64,000 bases of DNA from positions 117,209-181,208 of the forward strand of contig CASFDW010000004.1 in assembly GCA_949293595.1 (NCBI GenBank), read 5' to 3'. The notes under the pieces were generated by a model that was given only the letters and a program-made list of their open reading frames with translations, was not told where the DNA came from and did not search any database. The first letter of the stretch is position 1. Each line of letters starts with the position of its first letter. The stretch comes from an uncultured Spirochaetales bacterium (lineage in GTDB: Bacteria > Spirochaetota > Spirochaetia > Sphaerochaetales > Sphaerochaetaceae). Below, in pieces: positions 25,262 through 33,009 of this stretch. The position numbers and the translations under genes were made by a program.

Positions 25262-27481
25262 TCAGTTTTTGACAATCTGCCGGACTTTTTCCCAGTCCTT
25301 TTCCGTTGTTCTTCCTGTTTTTCCTGCGGTTTTCTTCTTCTCGCATCGTATGATCAGGGTCGTTGACGAGAATTCAACCTCCTTGTCCGACAGTTCGCTC
25401 AAGAAAAGGTCCCTTATGTCCTTTCCGAGATTTGCCTTGTAACTGTTTTCATACCAGGAGGAAAGCATCTCCCTTTTCAAAATCCTTCTCTCCTTCTCCT
25501 CGAAGCTTTCAATGCTTACGGAGGGGAAAAACATGGCAAGAAGCTCCTTCATATCTTCCGCATCCCAGCTTGTCAGCGGGTTTTTGCCGGAGTATATCTT
25601 CTTCTCCGCCTCAACGAGGTCATCCCTCACAAGCGTTGAGAAATCGCTGAGCCTGGATGAGAGGCGCGGCACGGACTGGAGAAGGTACAGACAGCCGTCG
25701 TCCTCGAGAATGTCGGATATGTCCTTCAGAATCTGCTTTGAGGCAAACGGACGGGAAAGGATGTTGCGTCCGGCCACCGCCCCGAACCTCAGCCCGTCCT
25801 CAAGCTTCTTGAAGCAGCTTTCCGTGTCGCTGACGATCACGAGCGGTTTTGAAAGGTCGTCCAGCTCCCTTGCATAATGGTCGATGATGTCCCTGTGTTC
25901 CTTTTGGGCAACGACCGCCACCGAAAGCCCCTCCGGGTTCCTTTTCATGAGAGGCCAGAGCAGGAGTCCGCTGGAGGCGTTGAGCACCAGGGCGTTCTCA
26001 TGCCTTCTGAGCCTCAGTCCCGAGTACAGCCTGTCGACCTGGGCCTTAAGGTTTGCGCTCCTGACTCCCATCGCACGTTCTATCCACATGTTCCGGCCCC
26101 TGTCGCCGGGGGAGTAGGTGAGGATCTCCTCGGATTCGTCCTCGACAACGGTTTCAAGCTGTATCTGGCGCTTTTCAAGCACTTCGCTTCTTATCTGCTT
26201 TTCATACCCGAGGTCCCCGGGCCGGTAATAGATCTTGCCTTGAAGACCTGTGGGCATGTACTGCTGTCCCACCCAGTGGTCCTTGAAGGAGTGGGGGTAC
26301 AAATAGCCTTCTCCGTGTCCGAATCCCTCCTTGTCCCTGCTGGCATCCTTCAGATGGTTTGGAACCTCGTCGTTCTTCTCCTTCTCCACATCGCTGAGCG
26401 CGTCGAAGAAGGCAAGCGTGGAATTGCTCTTCTTGCAGGTCGAGAGGTATATGGCCGCATGTGCGAGATGGAAACGCCCCTCCGGCAGGCCGATGCGGTC
26501 GAACGCCTCTGCGCACGATGTGACAAATACCAGTGCGAACGGATCGGCCATGCCCACATCCTCGCTTGCGAGTATCATCATCCTCCTGAAGATGAATCTG
26601 GGATCCTCGCCGGCGGCGACCATGCGGGCCAGCCAATAGAGCGCGGCGTCGGGATCTGATCCCCTCAGGGACTTGATGAAGGCGCTTATGACATCGAAAT
26701 GGTAGTCTCCCTCCTTGTCGTACAGCACTGCCTTCTGCTGTATCGATTCCTCCGCTATGTCCTTTGTTATCAGTATCCTTCCACCGTCCTCAGGTGGAAA
26801 GCTGTCCCCCGTGGTCTCCACTGCCAGCTCAAGTGCGTTCAGAAGGCTTCTTGCATCGCCTGCTGATACGGAGACAAGATGCTCCAGGGCTCCGTCCTCG
26901 AATGATACGTCGTATTTCCCGTAGCCCCTTTCCTTATCACGGACAGCCTGCCATGCGATCTTGAACAGGTCGTCGTCCGTGAGCTTCTTGAGCTGGAAAA
27001 CCCTTGAGCGGGAGACAAGTGCCGCGTTTACCTCGAAGTAGGGATTTTCCGTAGTGGCCCCGATCAGTATGACCGTGCCGTTCTCGACCCATGGCAGCAA
27101 CGCATCCTGCTGCCTCTTGTTCCAGCGGTGCACCTCGTCGATGAACAGTATCGTCTTTATTCCGTAGAGGTCTCTCCGCTCCTTTGCCTGGTTTATCTCG
27201 GCCTCCAGCTCCTTCACACCGGCAAGGACTGCGTTGAGAGTCGAGAAATGGCTTTTCGTCGTGTTGGCGATTACCTTGGCCAGCGTGGTCTTCCCGGTTC
27301 CGGGAGGTCCGTAGAAGATGACAGAGGAAAGCTGGTCCATCTGTATCGCACGCCTCAGCAGCCTTCCCTTGCCAAGGATATGCTCCTGTCCTATGTATTC
27401 GCCGAGATTCCTGGGCCGCATCCGTGCGGCAAGCGGCTCGTTCGTCTTCTCCGCCTCGGTGCTGCTGGAAAAAAGATCCAT
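25262..27481 (-). CDS. rarA: RarA (MgsA) replication-associated AAA+ ATPase fused to a C-terminal domain of unknown function
   Basis: 739 aa, about 300 longer than ordinary RarA. Residues 1-430 are a complete RarA: Walker A GPPGTGKTT (58-66), Walker B ILFIDEVH (111-118), sensor ATTENPYF, and the tail block YMPTGLQGKIYYRPGDLGYE. The remaining 300 residues resemble a Rossmann-like, methyltransferase-type fold (NALVLNASSGLLLWPLMK) without a clear SAM motif. The same architecture is catalogued as a RarA/unknown-domain fusion, notably in cyanobacteria. RarA acts at stalled replication forks and in recombination. The gene follows the lipoprotein gene with no gap, using GGAGG overlapping the lipoprotein stop region. 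Confidence 0.9.
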   Translation of the reverse strand: MDLFSSSTEAEKTNEPLAARMRPRNLGEYIGQEHILGKGRLLRRAIQMDQLSSVIFYGPPGTGKTTLAKVIANTTKSHFSTLNAVLAGVKELEAEINQAKERRDLYGIKTILFIDEVHRWNKRQQDALLPWVENGTVILIGATTENPYFEVNAALVSRSRVFQLKKLTDDDLFKIAWQAVRDKERGYGKYDVSFEDGALEHLVSVSAGDARSLLNALELAVETTGDSFPPEDGGRILITKDIAEESIQQKAVLYDKEGDYHFDVISAFIKSLRGSDPDAALYWLARMVAAGEDPRFIFRRMMILASEDVGMADPFALVFVTSCAEAFDRIGLPEGRFHLAHAAIYLSTCKKSNSTLAFFDALSDVEKEKNDEVPNHLKDASRDKEGFGHGEGYLYPHSFKDHWVGQQYMPTGLQGKIYYRPGDLGYEKQIRSEVLEKRQIQLETVVEDESEEILTYSPGDRGRNMWIERAMGVRSANLKAQVDRLYSGLRLRRHENALVLNASSGLLLWPLMKRNPEGLSVAVVAQKEHRDIIDHYARELDDLSKPLVIVSDTESCFKKLEDGLRFGAVAGRNILSRPFASKQILKDISDILEDDGCLYLLQSVPRLSSRLSDFSTLVRDDLVEAEKKIYSGKNPLTSWDAEDMKELLAMFFPSVSIESFEEKERRILKREMLSSWYENSYKANLGKDIRDLFLSELSDKEVEFSSTTLIIRCEKKKTAGKTGRTTEKDWEKVRQIVKN

Positions 27482-28177
27482 TCAAACCTCCTGCCAGAAT
27501 ATGTAGTAGGCTTCGTTGTCGTTCTCGCTCAACGGTCTGTTCTTGAGGTATGTCTCCGCCTCTGCGAGGGCGGAATACATCCTCTCCAGTACAAGGGCCG
27601 AGATCTGAGATGCCCCGACCGGACTGGGGTCGGGGAGCTGCAGAACAAAGCCAAGCTGGTTCAGATTGTCGTAGTTGGCCTTTATTATCCCGCATTCAGT
27701 CGCGAAAGAATTCCATTTTTCGTCCGCCGGACCCATTTCGGATGCGATGTGGCTTGTCAGCATTATCGCCATCTGCGCACGTGTCTTTTCCGCGACATAC
27801 CCCATTATCATCATGTCCCCTACATACGGGAGAAGGTCGCCGGGAAGCGCAATATCCATTTTTCTTAAAGTGTCCAAACCCCATTCGGAGGATTCCTCCG
27901 CGAGCTCCACGAGCTCCTTGAGATATGAATCCAGAAGCACGTCGTAAAGCGGCAGGTAGTCCTCGTACGCTTGCACGCTGACATCAAGAAGGCCGGCCAT
28001 GTCAGATGTGGTGAAATCCCCGTATCCGGAGGCAGTCGAGAAACAGTCGTCAACAAGCACGTCGAACGCCTCCTCGAGTGTTATGTCGGCCGTGACTACA
28101 GGAGGATTGCTCCGATCCGTTGTGGCGCAGCCCGCCAGTATGATGAATGCAAAAGCGGTAGCAAGCAGTTTCTTCAC
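27482..28177 (-). CDS. putative lipoprotein of unknown function
   Basis: 231 aa starting at GTG 28177. The signal peptide VKKLLATAFAFIILAGC ends in a good lipobox (LAGC), so the mature protein is lipid-anchored from its Cys. The mature part is acidic and helical with no family I recognise. A longer in-frame start would add residues before a normal signal sequence. No Shine-Dalgarno is present; TATAGT (28190-28185, minus) ends 7 nt before the GTG and has TTGCCC at 17 bp, which predicts a leaderless mRNA. It forms an operon with rarA, stop and start directly adjoining. Confidence 0.75.
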   Translation of the reverse strand: MKKLLATAFAFIILAGCATTDRSNPPVVTADITLEEAFDVLVDDCFSTASGYGDFTTSDMAGLLDVSVQAYEDYLPLYDVLLDSYLKELVELAEESSEWGLDTLRKMDIALPGDLLPYVGDMMIMGYVAEKTRAQMAIMLTSHIASEMGPADEKWNSFATECGIIKANYDNLNQLGFVLQLPDPSPVGASQISALVLERMYSALAEAETYLKNRPLSENDNEAYYIFWQEV

Positions 28178-28184
28178 ATCACAA

Positions 28185-28213
28185 ACTATACTTTTATTCC
28201 ACACATTGGGCAA
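28185..28213 (-). promoter_or_regulatory. promoter of the lipoprotein-rarA operon (predicted leaderless)
   Basis: Minus strand TTGCCC (28213-28208), 17-bp spacer, TATAGT (28190-28185); the start codon GTG begins 8 nt after the hexamer, where the transcript should start. Confidence 0.7.
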
Positions 28214-28215
28214 GT

Positions 28216-28243
28216 TTGCTTTTATCCTCATTTGTGTTATATT
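28216..28243 (+). promoter_or_regulatory. promoter of the Bax-inhibitor-like gene
   Basis: TTGCTT (28216-28221), 16-bp spacer, TATATT (28238-28243), immediately next to the divergent lipoprotein promoter. AAGGAG (28250-28255) and the ATG at 28267 follow. Confidence 0.6.
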
Positions 28244-28266
28244 TTATGCAAGGAGATTATTATTGG

Positions 28267-28968
28267 ATGAAAGACAAATCGGTTCTTCAAAATGTTCAGC
28301 TCAGGGAGAATTCCCTTTTAACCAGCGTCTACATGTGGCTTGTCGCAGGGTTGGCACTCACGGCATGTGTCTCGTATGCGCTTTCGAAGAGCCCCTCGCT
28401 CATGTCGTTGGTACTTTCCAATCCGTACAGCCTCATAATCGTTGCCATCGCCCAGCTTGCCGTGGTGTTCTTCCTTAGTGCCAGGCTGCAGCAGATGAGG
28501 ACGGGCAGTGCGATTTTCTCATTTGTGCTGTACGCCGTTCTCACAGGAATAACATTCAGCATACTGTTCATAGTATATTCGCCTACTGCGATAACCAAGG
28601 CGTTCTTTTCGGCGGCAGGCGTGTTTGTCGGTGCGAGCGTGTACGGTGCGGTGACCAAGAAGAATGTAAGGAGCTGGGGACGCTATCTCTTCATGGGGCT
28701 ATGGGGCATCATAATCGCATCCCTGATCAACATGTTCTTCTATACCTCCGCCCTCGATCTGATGATCAGCATCGTCGGAGTCCTGCTTTTTACCGGACTC
28801 GCGGTATGGGACACCAACAAGATCTGCGATCTCAACAGGGAGTTCGGAAGCGAGCTTACCAGTGCGGACATGACAAAGCTTGGAATCATGGGAGCTCTGG
28901 AGCTCTATCTCGACTTCATCAATATTTTCCTTTATCTTCTGAGGATATTCGGGCGTGACAACCACTGA
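28267..28968 (+). CDS. Bax inhibitor-1/YccA (UPF0005) family membrane protein
   Basis: 233 aa with seven hydrophobic segments. Family blocks include TSVYMWLVAGLALTACVSY in helix 1, TGITFSILFIVY, TKKNVRSWGRYLFMGLWGI and LFTGLAVWDTNKI, and the C-terminal ALELYLDFINIFLYLLRIFG. Bacterial members (YccA, YbhL, BsYetJ) are inner-membrane proteins linked to FtsH modulation or Ca2+ leak; the role here is unknown. The ATG at 28267 has AAGGAG. An earlier in-frame ATG at 28246 lies within the promoter's expected start region. It overlaps the RluA gene by 14 bp. Confidence 0.9.
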   Translation: MKDKSVLQNVQLRENSLLTSVYMWLVAGLALTACVSYALSKSPSLMSLVLSNPYSLIIVAIAQLAVVFFLSARLQQMRTGSAIFSFVLYAVLTGITFSILFIVYSPTAITKAFFSAAGVFVGASVYGAVTKKNVRSWGRYLFMGLWGIIIASLINMFFYTSALDLMISIVGVLLFTGLAVWDTNKICDLNREFGSELTSADMTKLGIMGALELYLDFINIFLYLLRIFGRDNH

Positions 28969-29602
28969 GCTTGTCCTGGAAGATAAGGATTTTCTGGTTT
29001 TTTACAAGGAAAGCGGACTCGCGACCGTGCCACTCAAGGCAGGTTGCGGGTCTTCTCTTTTGTCCGTTGCCAGCTCGTATTTCCCGGAAACCGGCGAACC
29101 TTTTTCCAAAAACTACTGGGAGGGCGGTGTGCTGCACCGCCTCGACACACTGACAAGCGGGCTTGTCCTGATAGCAAGGAACAGGGGGTTCTACGACCTG
29201 ATGAGAAGGGAACAGGAGTGCGGACGCTTCATCAAGAGGTACCGCGCCGACACGGAGGAGAGGATCCCGATCGAGGGATTTCCTCCGTTCACATCCGTTT
29301 TCGGTGAAAAATCCGTGATCGAGTCGGCCTTCCGTGCCTGGGGACCAGGAAGGAAGGCCGTGCGTCCTCTTGTGGGGGACAGGATCAGGGACGTCGGTCC
29401 GGTATACCGCACAAAGATCGAAAGGATCGAAGGCCGAAGGGTTTACCTCTGTCTCTCCCGCGGATTCAGACATCAGGTGAGGTGCCATCTGGCATGGAGC
29501 GGGCATGTGATAACCGGGGACGGCCTGTACGGGGCATCGCCGGGCACATTCTCCCTGGAGAGCTACAGCATCTCCTTCCTCGGACGAACTGTGGAGATCT
29601 AG
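28955..29602 (+). CDS. RluA-family RNA pseudouridine synthase
   Basis: 215 aa from a GTG inside the end of the previous gene, with GAGG about 10 nt upstream. Catalytic-loop motif HRLDTLTSGLVL holds the Asp nucleophile; DFLVFYKESGLATVP and RHQVRCHLAW are further RluA blocks. It lacks an S4 domain and is short for the family. It isomerises uridine in rRNA or tRNA; the target position is unknown. Its stop codon shares the palindrome CTAG with the convergent purU stop. Confidence 0.87.
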   Translation: MTTTELVLEDKDFLVFYKESGLATVPLKAGCGSSLLSVASSYFPETGEPFSKNYWEGGVLHRLDTLTSGLVLIARNRGFYDLMRREQECGRFIKRYRADTEERIPIEGFPPFTSVFGEKSVIESAFRAWGPGRKAVRPLVGDRIRDVGPVYRTKIERIEGRRVYLCLSRGFRHQVRCHLAWSGHVITGDGLYGASPGTFSLESYSISFLGRTVEI

Positions 29603-30456
29603 ATTTCCGCGTTGAAGACTATCGTCCTGTTGTTGTGGATGATGATCCTGTTTTCAAGGTGGGCCTTGACGGCCTTAGCCAGAACCCTCTTCTCGCAGTC
29701 CTTGCCGACCTCCTTCAAGCCGGCCGGACTCAACTCATGGTTGACCCTTACGACATCCTGCTCGATGATCGGTCCCTGGTCCAGGTCCTCCGAAGCATAA
29801 TGGGCGGTGGCGCCTATCATCTTCACACCCCTCTTGTACGCCCTCAGATACGGATTCGCCCCTTGGAATGCGGGAAGGAACGCATGATGGATGTTGATTA
29901 TCCTTCCGTTCCATTTTTCTATGAAGCTTCCGGAAAGTATCTGCATGTAGCGCGCCAGCACGACGAGGTCTATGTCGAACCGTTCCAGAAGAGCCATGAT
30001 TCTTTCCTCCTGGGCGTTCTTATCATCTCCCACGGGGAAGTAGTAGTAGGGGATGCGGAACTGGTTTGCCACGATCTCGAGGTCGGGATGGTTGGAGATG
30101 ATGAGTGGTATCTCGCAGTCCAGTTCTCCCTCGAGCTTGCGCGCAAGAAGGTCGTACAGGCAATGGCTTGTCTTCGAGACCAGGATCGCGACACGGGCCT
30201 TGTAGTCCGAGAAGTGGCACGACCATCTCATCTCGTGTCCCACTGCGAAATTGCCGAAGTCCTCGGTCAGCTGGGCCCTGGACGAACGCAAATCCGACGC
30301 ATCCAGCTCGATGCGCATGTAGTACATGTTCTCATAGCTGTCCGTATGCTGCTGGCAGTGGAGGATGTTGAATCCCTTTTCATAAAAGAAGTTCACGGTC
30401 GAAGCCAGTATGCCCTTCTTGTCAGTGCACTGTATCAGGAAGACTATCTTATTCAT
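29599..30456 (-). CDS. purU: formyltetrahydrofolate deformylase
   Basis: 285 aa. The N-terminal ACT domain (IVFLIQCTDKKGILASTVNFFYEKG) and formyltransferase-like catalytic domain are in the normal PurU order. Catalytic residues are seen in NIHHAFLPAF (Asn and His) and EDLDQGPIIEQ (Asp). It hydrolyses 10-formyl-THF to formate and THF, balancing one-carbon pools and supplying formate. It lies at the end of xseA-xseB-purU with an 8-bp overlap to xseB. Confidence 0.94.
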   Translation of the reverse strand: MNKIVFLIQCTDKKGILASTVNFFYEKGFNILHCQQHTDSYENMYYMRIELDASDLRSSRAQLTEDFGNFAVGHEMRWSCHFSDYKARVAILVSKTSHCLYDLLARKLEGELDCEIPLIISNHPDLEIVANQFRIPYYYFPVGDDKNAQEERIMALLERFDIDLVVLARYMQILSGSFIEKWNGRIINIHHAFLPAFQGANPYLRAYKRGVKMIGATAHYASEDLDQGPIIEQDVVRVNHELSPAGLKEVGKDCEKRVLAKAVKAHLENRIIIHNNRTIVFNAEI

Positions 30457-30673
30457 CGCCGTCCTCTCCGATCTCTGTAACAGCGAGCTCCCCCTCGTCG
30501 ATGCTTGTCACCTTCTCGATCTTCCTTTCCAGGCTGGCAAGGGTTTTGTTAAGGCTTTTCGTGAGCCTTCCTGCCTCCTCGTAAAGGCTGATGGCCTCCT
30601 CAAGCGGCGTGGCCTCGTCCTTGAGCCTTGCCGTTATCTCTTCCAATCTTTTCAAATCCTCTTCGAATCCCAT
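30449..30673 (-). CDS. xseB: exodeoxyribonuclease VII small subunit
   Basis: 74 aa, the usual length. The core GFEEDLKRLEEITARLKDE and PLEEAISLYEEAGRLTKSLN form the helical hairpin by which XseB multimers bind XseA. The acidic tail is normal. It starts 1 bp after the xseA stop (TGATATG) and overlaps purU. Confidence 0.93.
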   Translation of the reverse strand: MGFEEDLKRLEEITARLKDEATPLEEAISLYEEAGRLTKSLNKTLASLERKIEKVTSIDEGELAVTEIGEDGDE

Positions 30674-30674
30674 A

Positions 30675-32081
30675 TCAAATCTCCTTGGATATCTCCTTTG
30701 TCTCCGCCTTGATCCTGCCGTCCCTCACCCTGATTATGAGCGTTTCCCCGGCCTTCGTGTCCCCGATGTTCCTGACGACCCGTCCGCTTTCATCCGTGGC
30801 TATGGAATACCCCCTGGAAAGGATTGCAAGCGGGTTCAGCGCGTCCGTCTCCGCCACGAGTATCCCAAGCCTCTTCCTGCCGTCATCCAGCATCGCCCGG
30901 GCATGCATCCTGCATTCGAGTCCGTATCTCTGGACCAGGGAACTCGTCCTTTCAACGACAAGCCACATCGACTGTCCGATGCCGACCTGCAGCCTTGCGA
31001 GTTTGTCCCCGTCTTGCTTGACCTTTGTCCTGATCGCTGTCCGAGCCTCCTCCATCAGCCCGTCCATCTGCATGCCTGCACCGTGGATCCGCGCTGCCAT
31101 GATCCTCTCCAGCGTTCCAGCCTCCTTCAATGTGTTCCCGGCAGCCATCAGCTTTCTGAGGATCACGTCCTTGTCGACAGTGACCGCACCGAGCCTCCTT
31201 CTGTTGGTGTTCAATATCCTGAGCACCGCCGCCTCGAGTCCTGTCTCGAGCGCATGCAGCCTTTCCAAATGCCTGTAGGCCCTTTCCGTCGCAAGTTCCG
31301 CGGCGGCAGACGGGGTCGAGGCCCTGACGTCAGCGACGAAATCGGACAGAGGGAAGTCGGAATCATGTCCGACCGCGCTTATGACCGGTATGACGGACCT
31401 GTATACCGCCTCGATCACCTCGGCGCTGGAGTAGGGGGCGAGGTCCTCGCCGCTTCCGCCACCCCTTGCGATTATCAAGACGTCGCATGCCGAGAAGTTG
31501 TTGGCCTGCCTTATACGCGATGCTATCGTCTCCGCGGCCCCGCTGCCCTGCACCATGCACGGGAATATCATTATGTTCGTTCCCGGCGCCCTGCGGCGTG
31601 TGATGTTGAGTATGTCGTGTATGACCGCTCCTGTATCGCTCGTGACGACACCGATGGTCCCGATGGTTTCCGGAAGCTTCCTCTTCCTTTCAGCATCGAA
31701 GTAGCCGAGCCCCTGGTAGTAGGCGCGTCTCTTCTCTATCTCAGCCATCAGGTCTCCGGCCCCTTTCTTCCTCAGCTTGTCGACATTGAAGCTGAGCGAG
31801 CCACCCTTCGCCCAGAACGACAGGCTTCCGGACAAAACGACAACATCCCCGTTCCCCGGTCTGTCGAGATTCCAGTTCCGGCTTGCGAAGCAGGTGCAGT
31901 TGAGCAGGCTTCCCTTCTCGTCCTTTATCGAGAAATACCAATGTCTGGAGGAATTGATTTTGAAGTTGCAGACCTCGCCCTCGACGTTGAGCCCCCAGAA
32001 CATCTCCCCTAGGGAGTCCGAAAGCAGCCTGCATACGTCGCTTACGCTCAGGATCCTGTCTTCAAAAAAAGCGTTGTTCAT
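30675..32081 (-). CDS. xseA: exodeoxyribonuclease VII large subunit
   Basis: 468 aa from ATG 32081. An N-terminal OB-fold binds ssDNA (SVSDVCRLLSDSLGEMFWGLNVEGEV), the catalytic domain carries IGVVTSDTGAVIHDIL and RGGGSGEDL, AVGHDSDFPLSDFVADVRASTPSAAAE is the family fingerprint, and a long coiled coil follows. With XseB it degrades single-stranded DNA from both ends. A consensus TATAAT (32097-32092, minus) ends 10 nt before the ATG, leaving almost no leader. A longer in-frame start at 32207 would cross the ferredoxin terminator and is rejected. Confidence 0.94.
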   Translation of the reverse strand: MNNAFFEDRILSVSDVCRLLSDSLGEMFWGLNVEGEVCNFKINSSRHWYFSIKDEKGSLLNCTCFASRNWNLDRPGNGDVVVLSGSLSFWAKGGSLSFNVDKLRKKGAGDLMAEIEKRRAYYQGLGYFDAERKRKLPETIGTIGVVTSDTGAVIHDILNITRRRAPGTNIMIFPCMVQGSGAAETIASRIRQANNFSACDVLIIARGGGSGEDLAPYSSAEVIEAVYRSVIPVISAVGHDSDFPLSDFVADVRASTPSAAAELATERAYRHLERLHALETGLEAAVLRILNTNRRRLGAVTVDKDVILRKLMAAGNTLKEAGTLERIMAARIHGAGMQMDGLMEEARTAIRTKVKQDGDKLARLQVGIGQSMWLVVERTSSLVQRYGLECRMHARAMLDDGRKRLGILVAETDALNPLAILSRGYSIATDESGRVVRNIGDTKAGETLIIRVRDGRIKAETKEISKEI

Positions 32082-32114
32082 ACTCCAATGGATTATAGCA
32101 GAGAAAAAGGCATG

Positions 32115-32138
32115 AAAAAAGGGCGGAAGACTCCGCCC
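32115..32138 (-). terminator. intrinsic terminator after the ferredoxin gene (minus strand)
   Basis: Minus-strand GGGCGGA / TCCGCCC stem (32138-32132 with 32127-32121), 4-nt loop, followed by a run of six T (32120-32115). Confidence 0.9.
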
Positions 32139-32157
32139 TCCGGTACGTGAAGGGGTT

Positions 32158-32328
32158 TTACTCCTCTTCGATAGCTCCTGTCGGGCAAACGCCTGCGCAT
32201 GTTCCACAGGAAATGCAGGTGTCGGCGTCGATTACATAGTGATCAGCACCTTCGCTGATTGCTCCAACAGGGCATTCGCCCTGGCAAGTTCCACAAGAAA
32301 CACATGAGTCTGTGATTTTGTAAGCCAT
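32158..32328 (-). CDS. 2[4Fe-4S] ferredoxin, clostridial type
   Basis: 56 aa with two canonical motifs: CVSCGTCQGECP and CISCGTCAGVCP, each binding one 4Fe-4S cluster with the distal Cys of the other. This is the standard low-potential electron carrier of anaerobes, here a possible partner for the radical SAM, ribonucleotide-reductase activation and hydrogen or pyruvate enzymes. The ATG at 32328 has AGGAG upstream. It has its own promoter and terminator and so is a compact, probably highly expressed single gene. Confidence 0.95.
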   Translation of the reverse strand: MAYKITDSCVSCGTCQGECPVGAISEGADHYVIDADTCISCGTCAGVCPTGAIEEE

Positions 32329-32364
32329 TTTGATTCTCCTTGGTTTTAGTTCCTTAGTGCTTGA

Positions 32365-32394
32365 ATTATAATATCCACGGTACGATGCGGTCAA
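32365..32394 (-). promoter_or_regulatory. promoter of the ferredoxin gene
   Basis: Minus strand TTGACC (32394-32389), 18-bp spacer, consensus TATAAT (32370-32365), about 30 nt of leader and then AGGAG before the ATG at 32328. It is one of the strongest promoters in the window. Confidence 0.82.
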
Positions 32395-32476
32395 TTGAAA
32401 TGCCTCAAAAACCGGAATTTTTTTGACATCCGGGATTTTTCCGCGACAATCGGGAGCAACGGCCATCCAAGCATTT

Positions 32477-32932
32477 TCACACGAGCGGGTTTCCCTGGCT
32501 GTCGGGTATCCTGCCCATGAATATCATCACTGCCTCCACCAAAACCCAGATTCCCACGCCGAAGACCTCGAGAACGGTGTAGATCGAGGCAAATGACAAC
32601 AATCCCAGGCCGAATGCAGGTCCGAGACCGGCATGGATGTGCGGAGACAGGGCAAAGATGAATATCGATGCGAACGAAGGAATGAAGAGGAACAGCCCTC
32701 CCAACGTCAGCAACAGCTGCACAAGACCCCTTTTCTTGTAGCCAAGATAAAAATTATGTATTCCCAAAAGTCCGAGAAACAGTGCAAGAAGGCCGGCGAC
32801 GACAAGGTTCTTGCCCCCTTGGGCCGTTTTCTTCCTGTTCTCCTCGTAATAGGGATTGTCTGTCTTGCACCCGCAGTTTGGGCAGGTATAGGCCAGATCA
32901 TCGAGTTTGTTCCCACAGTTCTTGCAATACAT
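32477..32932 (-). CDS. zinc-ribbon and TM2-domain membrane protein
   Basis: 151 aa from ATG 32932 (GGAGGAAGG upstream; an in-frame GTG two codons earlier overlaps that site). N-terminal zinc ribbon Cys3-xx-Cys6 and Cys17-xx-Cys20, then a TM2-type pair of helices with the diagnostic LLGIHNFYLGYKKRGLVQLLL, then two more hydrophobic segments. Function unknown. TM2 proteins are small inner-membrane proteins. The upstream region is divergent from topB. Confidence 0.85.
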   Translation of the reverse strand: MYCKNCGNKLDDLAYTCPNCGCKTDNPYYEENRKKTAQGGKNLVVAGLLALFLGLLGIHNFYLGYKKRGLVQLLLTLGGLFLFIPSFASIFIFALSPHIHAGLGPAFGLGLLSFASIYTVLEVFGVGIWVLVEAVMIFMGRIPDSQGNPLV

Positions 32933-32972
32933 GTACACCTTCCTCCATATAGTCTAACAGATTTCTTTTCTA

Positions 32973-33002
32973 TTGTCATTTGCGAAGCTAATCGGCTATA
33001 CT
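32973..33002 (+). promoter_or_regulatory. promoter of topB (predicted leaderless)
   Basis: TTGTCA (32973-32978), 18-bp spacer, TATACT (32997-33002), then exactly 7 nt to the ATG at 33010 with no ribosome site between. Confidence 0.7.
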
Positions 33003-33009
33003 TTCACGC

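Noticed and set aside
32082-32207. N-terminal extension of XseA to an upstream ATG
   Set aside because: It would read through the ferredoxin terminator and part of the ferredoxin gene, and add a sequence foreign to the family.
32329-32466. N-terminal extension of the small ferredoxin
   Set aside because: The extension crosses the consensus promoter and precedes a perfect ribosome site; clostridial ferredoxins start at the inner ATG.
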